From CAYQPF01 sp964419225 (GTDB lineage: Bacteria > Cloacimonadota > Cloacimonadia > Cloacimonadales > CAYQPF01): a DNA stretch of 9,544 bases. The position numbers and the translations under genes are program-made. This document shows positions 5,933 to 9,544 of the stretch, one piece after another. Where the stretch lies: the NCBI GenBank assembly GCA_964419225.1, contig CAYQPF010000175.1, forward strand, positions 1 through 9,544, read 5' to 3'. The notes under the pieces are model-generated. The model saw only the letters and a program-made list of their open reading frames with translations, had not been told where the DNA came from and ran no database searches. The number at the start of each line of letters is the position of its first letter. The first letter of the stretch is position 1.

Positions 5933-7696
5933 ATGGAAAAAATTCAGGAGCAAAAGCAAATGTTGCTAAAGGCAACAGATTCTCAGGAGAAGGAAACAGC
6001 CTATTGGAATTTGATAGAAACTCTTTGGCAGGGCTCCTTGTATGAGGAATGTTCTGTTTACTGTGATCTGGCACTTTCGGATAGTCAAATAGTAAAGAGT
6101 TCAGTTTTTTCTTCAAATGTTCTTAGAATTATGGGAAATCTAAAGTATATGGAAGGCGATTATACTAAAGCTTTAGAATTGTATCTCACTTCATTATCTT
6201 ATGCTGAAGAGGCGAATGATTCTATCCTTACTGCAAACGTTTTGAATAATATTGGTTCAATATACAATGTATTAGATGAACTTGACGAAGCCCTGAGTTG
6301 TTTTACGCGTTCAGCTAAATTACGAGAACAGGCTGATGATTCAGCAAATTTAATGCATACATATAGTAATATCGGTAATGTCTTTGCAAAAAAAGCTATG
6401 AAAAATGAGAACAAAAAACAAAATTATCAGGAAATAGCACTAGAAAATTATTTTAAAGGCTTAGAATTAGCCAAGATATCTCCAAATTACAGGATTAAGG
6501 CTTCATCATTCCTTAATAACATAGGAAGTCTTTATTTGGAGATGAATAACCCTGATGAAGCTATTCAGTACTTCCAGCAGTCAGAACACTTTGCTGAAGA
6601 AGCACAGAATAATAAAAGTTTATTTCATGCCCTATCCGGGATTTCTGAATACTATCAATTTAAAAAAGATTATGACTCTGCATTAAAATATGCTATGCGA
6701 GCTATGGATTGTGCAAAGGCAATCAATGCAAAGGATAAATTGAAGGATTTGGCTTTGGACATAGCGAATATCTATGCCAATTTGAACGATTTCCAGAATG
6801 CCTATAGTTATCAAATAGTCTATACAGAGCTTTTGAAGAATATTTTTAACGACGAAATGAAGAACCGGATCACTGATTTGCAAACAAAATATGAAGTGGA
6901 GACTAAAGCCAAGGAAGCAGAGATATATCGATTGAAAAACATAGAATTAGTGAAAGCTAATACAGAAATTGAACAGCAGCGAGCAGAGTTGGAAAAACTG
7001 AATTCTGCCAAGAATGAATTTATGGGAATGGTTGTGCACGATTTAAGAAATCCGATTAGTTGTGTTTTAGGACTTTGTGATTTGTATGAGTTGAAAATAG
7101 ATGATTCCATGTTTGAACCTGAAAATATGATGCGAAATCTGCATATCATAAAAGTAGCAGGGGAAAGAATGAATTCGATGGTCAGTCAACTTTTGGATAT
7201 TGCAGCTATCGAGACAGGAAAAATAGAGTTGAATATAACTAAACAGAAGTTTGAAAGTATGATTCTGGAAAGGCAATTCTACTATATGAAGTTAGCAGAA
7301 AGAAAGGAGATAAGTCTTAAAATTGATTATAACAATTTGAATTATGAGCTTGTTTTTGATAAAGACCGAATTCTGGATGTGCTTGATAATTTGATCAGTA
7401 ATGCCATTAAGTTTACGCATCCGGGTGGAAGTGTGTTTTTAAATTTTGATATTGAACAAAATAAATTCATTACCAAAGTGTCCGATACCGGGCAAGGTTT
7501 TACTCGTGAAGAGCTGGATAAGCTTTTTGTCTCTTTTCAGAAATATTCTGCCAGACCTACATCGGGAGAATCGAGTACCGGTTTTGGCTTATTGATAGTG
7601 AAGAAAATCATTGATCTGCATAATGGGGAAATATTCGTCCAAAGTCAGAAGAATGTAGGTACAACATTCAGTTTTTCGCTTGCTCTTGCTGATTAA
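5933..7696 (+). CDS. Cytoplasmic sensor histidine kinase with N-terminal TPR domain
   Basis: This 587-residue protein has no signal peptide or membrane segment. Residues ~20-300 carry about six tetratricopeptide-type helical repeats (NLKYMEGDYTKALELYLTSL, NNIGSIYNVLDELDEAL, NNIGSLYLEMNNPDEAI, DIANIYANLNDFQNAY). A coiled coil (~305-360) follows, then a HisKA dimerisation domain with the phospho-acceptor H369 in VVHDLRNP. The HATPase_c domain has the N box DNLISNAIKF (485-494; N486, N490), G1 box DTGQG (518-522) and G2 box STGFGLLIVKK (548-558). All catalytic residues are present, so it should autophosphorylate. The signal is presumably sensed through protein or peptide contacts of the TPR domain. 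No receiver domain is fused and no regulator gene is adjacent, so it is an orphan within this window. The ATG at 5933 follows AGAAGAGGTGGT, a moderate ribosome binding site. The next gene starts 94 nt downstream from its own promoter. Confidence 0.92.
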   Translation: MEKIQEQKQMLLKATDSQEKETAYWNLIETLWQGSLYEECSVYCDLALSDSQIVKSSVFSSNVLRIMGNLKYMEGDYTKALELYLTSLSYAEEANDSILTANVLNNIGSIYNVLDELDEALSCFTRSAKLREQADDSANLMHTYSNIGNVFAKKAMKNENKKQNYQEIALENYFKGLELAKISPNYRIKASSFLNNIGSLYLEMNNPDEAIQYFQQSEHFAEEAQNNKSLFHALSGISEYYQFKKDYDSALKYAMRAMDCAKAINAKDKLKDLALDIANIYANLNDFQNAYSYQIVYTELLKNIFNDEMKNRITDLQTKYEVETKAKEAEIYRLKNIELVKANTEIEQQRAELEKLNSAKNEFMGMVVHDLRNPISCVLGLCDLYELKIDDSMFEPENMMRNLHIIKVAGERMNSMVSQLLDIAAIETGKIELNITKQKFESMILERQFYYMKLAERKEISLKIDYNNLNYELVFDKDRILDVLDNLISNAIKFTHPGGSVFLNFDIEQNKFITKVSDTGQGFTREELDKLFVSFQKYSARPTSGESSTGFGLLIVKKIIDLHNGEIFVQSQKNVGTTFSFSLALAD

Positions 7697-7729
7697 AAAA
7701 CCTGTCCATAATAAAAAAAAACAATCTCC

Positions 7730-7757
7730 TTGACACACAATATTTTATTAGTATAAT
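7730..7757 (+). promoter_or_regulatory. Consensus sigma70 promoter of the large secreted-protein gene
   Basis: TTGACA (7730-7735) and TATAAT (7752-7757) are both perfect hexamers with a 16-nt spacer. The leader to the ATG at 7791 would be about 27 nt. The overlapping bases 7754-7761 also read TAATTTTG, matching the Bacteroidota-type TAnnTTTG -7 element, so the site could be read either way. Confidence 0.8.
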
Positions 7758-7790
7758 TTTGCCTTTAGTTTTAACTAATCAGGAGGTTAT

Positions 7791-9544
7791 ATGAAAACGT
7801 TATTTATACTCATCATTTTAGCATCAATCATTAATCTTACTGCAATTGATAAAATGCTCATAGATTGTGTACACGGAGCAGATTATCTGGCATCTGTAGG
7901 GATGGATCCAGTTACGTTGAATTTTGCGGAGGTGTTCCCGGATTATGAATTGCACTATTTAAAGGGTGAAAATTTCCCGATATCTCATTATCTGATGGAT
8001 GAGACTTTAAGCGGTACTTCAAATATGACATTCACTTTTAATCTGGATATTCCTGCTGATACTTTGTCTTCGCTCTATTTAATTTATACTTCATTGAACG
8101 GATTACCTGTATTCCAGCAAAACAGCTCAATATTTGATCCTTCGGGGAATTTAGTCACGCAGGGATTTTTAGGAATAGCTCATGTGGATTCAGTTTATTC
8201 CGGGCAGTGGCAGATTAGTTTAACGCTGGAAGAGGGCAGTCAATATCATGTAGTGGTTGGATATGGGCCATATCTTTTTAAGAGTAGTTTATCTCCTGCG
8301 AGTCCTATTGATTTGAGTACATATGACCTTGTTTTGCGGCTGAAAACAAATTCTTATTTTGCTTACACAGGGATATGTCCTGACTTTTCTACTATTGATA
8401 AAATAGTTTTGACAGAGGGTTTTGATAATAACCTGAGATTCCTGAATTTGCTGGAATATAAGAACAGTATGATCGACAAACCTTTCATTCATTTTTATAC
8501 TAATACTTCATCTCAGATAAATCTATCCCTCGAATTTCCGGGAGTTCCAACTTTAACCAATCCCATACCTGAGCAAAAAGCAGGAAAATTGCTTTGGAAC
8601 AACCATAATGTACGAGCCGGGAGTAATAATGAGATCATCTATGAAGGTTCATCTAACTACAAATTTAACTTCATATATTTTAGGGATAACGAGAATTCAC
8701 TGGAATTGAAAAATAAAATTCCTTATCAGCTTAACAATATTCATCTACTCAGATATAGGAATGGCTTATATCAGGAGGGGTTTGTAAGTGAATTGCAGTC
8801 CGGTGCAAAAGTTGTATTTGCTGACTGGAAGAATACGAGTGTTTCTAATGTAATCACCAGTTGGAAAGCATCTTTAAGAGAAGAAGCCAAGGTGGCCGGT
8901 TTGATGGAAGCTGAAGCTAATCAGTTGTTCGATAATTATCCCTGGATTGAGGGATTGTTGCATAGGGCTTATGATTTCCCGGGAGATGTTTTTGCAATTT
9001 ATTCAATTCCACAGGAAGTATATAACAGGATCATCCCCTGGCAATGTGATCCTGCTCCGGAGTCTTATACCAGAGCAATGTGGGTAATGCTTTCCAATAT
9101 AGAAGACAGAGAGGAAGAGCCTGCTTTTCCGTTCTCTGAGAATGCCTTTGAGTTCAATGCAAACAGTGATCTGGTCATTCATGAATATGGTGTTACAGAT
9201 GAATATTATAGACAGAGAGATTTAGATAATGAATTTTTTGGAATAACTGAAGCATCCTGGCAGATGCTGGGGTTGGGAGGTTATCAGACATATGATAATG
9301 AGATTGCGGACTATGTCTTTGATCAGGTTAGTGCTTTTGATGACGGGCAGCAATTCTATCTGTTGCAAACCGAAGATCTACCGCAAAACGGTTTGTATTA
9401 TTATCCTGCAGGAGGTCCGGAATCTGCGGGTGGGGTTGCTAAGAATATCGGAACCAATGGTGGGTTGATCTTTCTGGGAACAGGAAGTGTTTTGAATGAT
9501 GCAGCCAACAATTATCAATTTATCCGTAATTGTGCGGATGCTTT
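7791..9544 (+). CDS. Large secreted protein of unknown function (3' end outside window)
   Basis: The frame runs open from ATG 7791 to the window edge (584 complete codons), preceded by AGGAGG 4 nt upstream. Residues 1-18 form a signal peptide, cleaved near LTA-ID. The mature N-terminus KMLIDCVHGADYL resembles the first strand of flavodoxin-like ThuA/DUF4350 domains. Residues ~76-160 look like a beta-sandwich (TFTFNLDIPAD, IFDPSGN, SGQWQISL, YHVVVGYG), as in PPC-type or VWA-associated jelly rolls. Residues ~362-436 are helical and end in an IIPWQCDPAPESYTRAMWVM element. Near the visible end come a glycine-rich YYYPAGGPESAGGVA (536-550) and GGLIFLGTGSVLN (557-569), which looks like a further Rossmann-type strand. 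No protease or glycosidase catalytic motif is evident. By analogy with the other exported protein, a C-terminal sorting domain may lie beyond the window. It has its own promoter, so it is not part of the kinase operon. Confidence 0.85.
   Translation, partial: MKTLFILIILASIINLTAIDKMLIDCVHGADYLASVGMDPVTLNFAEVFPDYELHYLKGENFPISHYLMDETLSGTSNMTFTFNLDIPADTLSSLYLIYTSLNGLPVFQQNSSIFDPSGNLVTQGFLGIAHVDSVYSGQWQISLTLEEGSQYHVVVGYGPYLFKSSLSPASPIDLSTYDLVLRLKTNSYFAYTGICPDFSTIDKIVLTEGFDNNLRFLNLLEYKNSMIDKPFIHFYTNTSSQINLSLEFPGVPTLTNPIPEQKAGKLLWNNHNVRAGSNNEIIYEGSSNYKFNFIYFRDNENSLELKNKIPYQLNNIHLLRYRNGLYQEGFVSELQSGAKVVFADWKNTSVSNVITSWKASLREEAKVAGLMEAEANQLFDNYPWIEGLLHRAYDFPGDVFAIYSIPQEVYNRIIPWQCDPAPESYTRAMWVMLSNIEDREEEPAFPFSENAFEFNANSDLVIHEYGVTDEYYRQRDLDNEFFGITEASWQMLGLGGYQTYDNEIADYVFDQVSAFDDGQQFYLLQTEDLPQNGLYYYPAGGPESAGGVAKNIGTNGGLIFLGTGSVLNDAANNYQFIRNCADA

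Noticed and set aside
5961..5977. Hairpin TGTTGC-TAAAG-GCAACA inside codons 10-15 of the histidine kinase
   Set aside because: The stem is only 6 bp, and the bases are explained by normal coding (MLLKAT); no sign of a repeat unit or regulation.
8289..8492. Minus-strand open frame inside the large secreted-protein gene
   Set aside because: It is fully contained in a long + strand frame with signal peptide, promoter and ribosome binding site, and has none of its own.

Overview
The window is AT-rich bacterial DNA of about 9.5 kb, with eight protein-coding genes on both strands separated by repeat-filled gaps. The best lineage guess is a member of the FCB superphylum, and Cloacimonadota or a relative would fit well. 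Three things point there. A secreted beta-helix protein ends in a 'FPNPFNPST...SSGVYF...KKMLLIK' sorting/Ig-like domain. An RNase HIII and a UPF0047 protein are present. The intergenic regions are crowded with short palindromic repeats. This assignment is inference; no marker gene in the window settles it.

Layout. Positions 2-1048 (+) hold the 3' part of a secreted beta-helix protein. A repeat-bearing gap (1049-1443) ends in a sigma70-like promoter and a leader hairpin serving rlpA (1444-1920, +), which is closed by a 26-bp palindromic terminator. An 0.8-kb gap (1921-2737) has no convincing gene and carries a cluster of nested palindromes. A compact minus-strand operon follows, in transcription order: a YjbQ/UPF0047 protein (5590-5174), a ZnuA-like metal-binding lipoprotein (5172-4312), a LiaF-like membrane protein (4238-3675) and RNase HIII (3658-2738). 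A second repeat-bearing gap (5591-5932) separates this operon from a divergent gene for a cytoplasmic TPR-sensor histidine kinase (5933-7696, +). Last comes a strong promoter and the start of a large uncharacterised secreted protein (7791 to the window end, +).

How the genes relate. Several products act at the cell envelope: RlpA in septal peptidoglycan, the LiaF-like protein in the membrane, a metal-binding lipoprotein, and two exported proteins. The minus-strand genes have gaps of 1, 73 and 16 nt and are probably co-transcribed, but no known pathway joins a metal-binding lipoprotein, a LiaF-like protein, a UPF0047 protein and an RNA:DNA hybrid nuclease. The histidine kinase has no receiver domain and no regulator gene beside it in the window.

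The items most worth following up are the divergent ZnuA-like protein, in which two of the three expected histidine ligands appear to be replaced; the uncharacterised exported protein at the right edge; and the nested palindromic element at 2166-2315. I did not find a convincing new defence or mobile system, CRISPR array, tRNA, rRNA or transposase gene.
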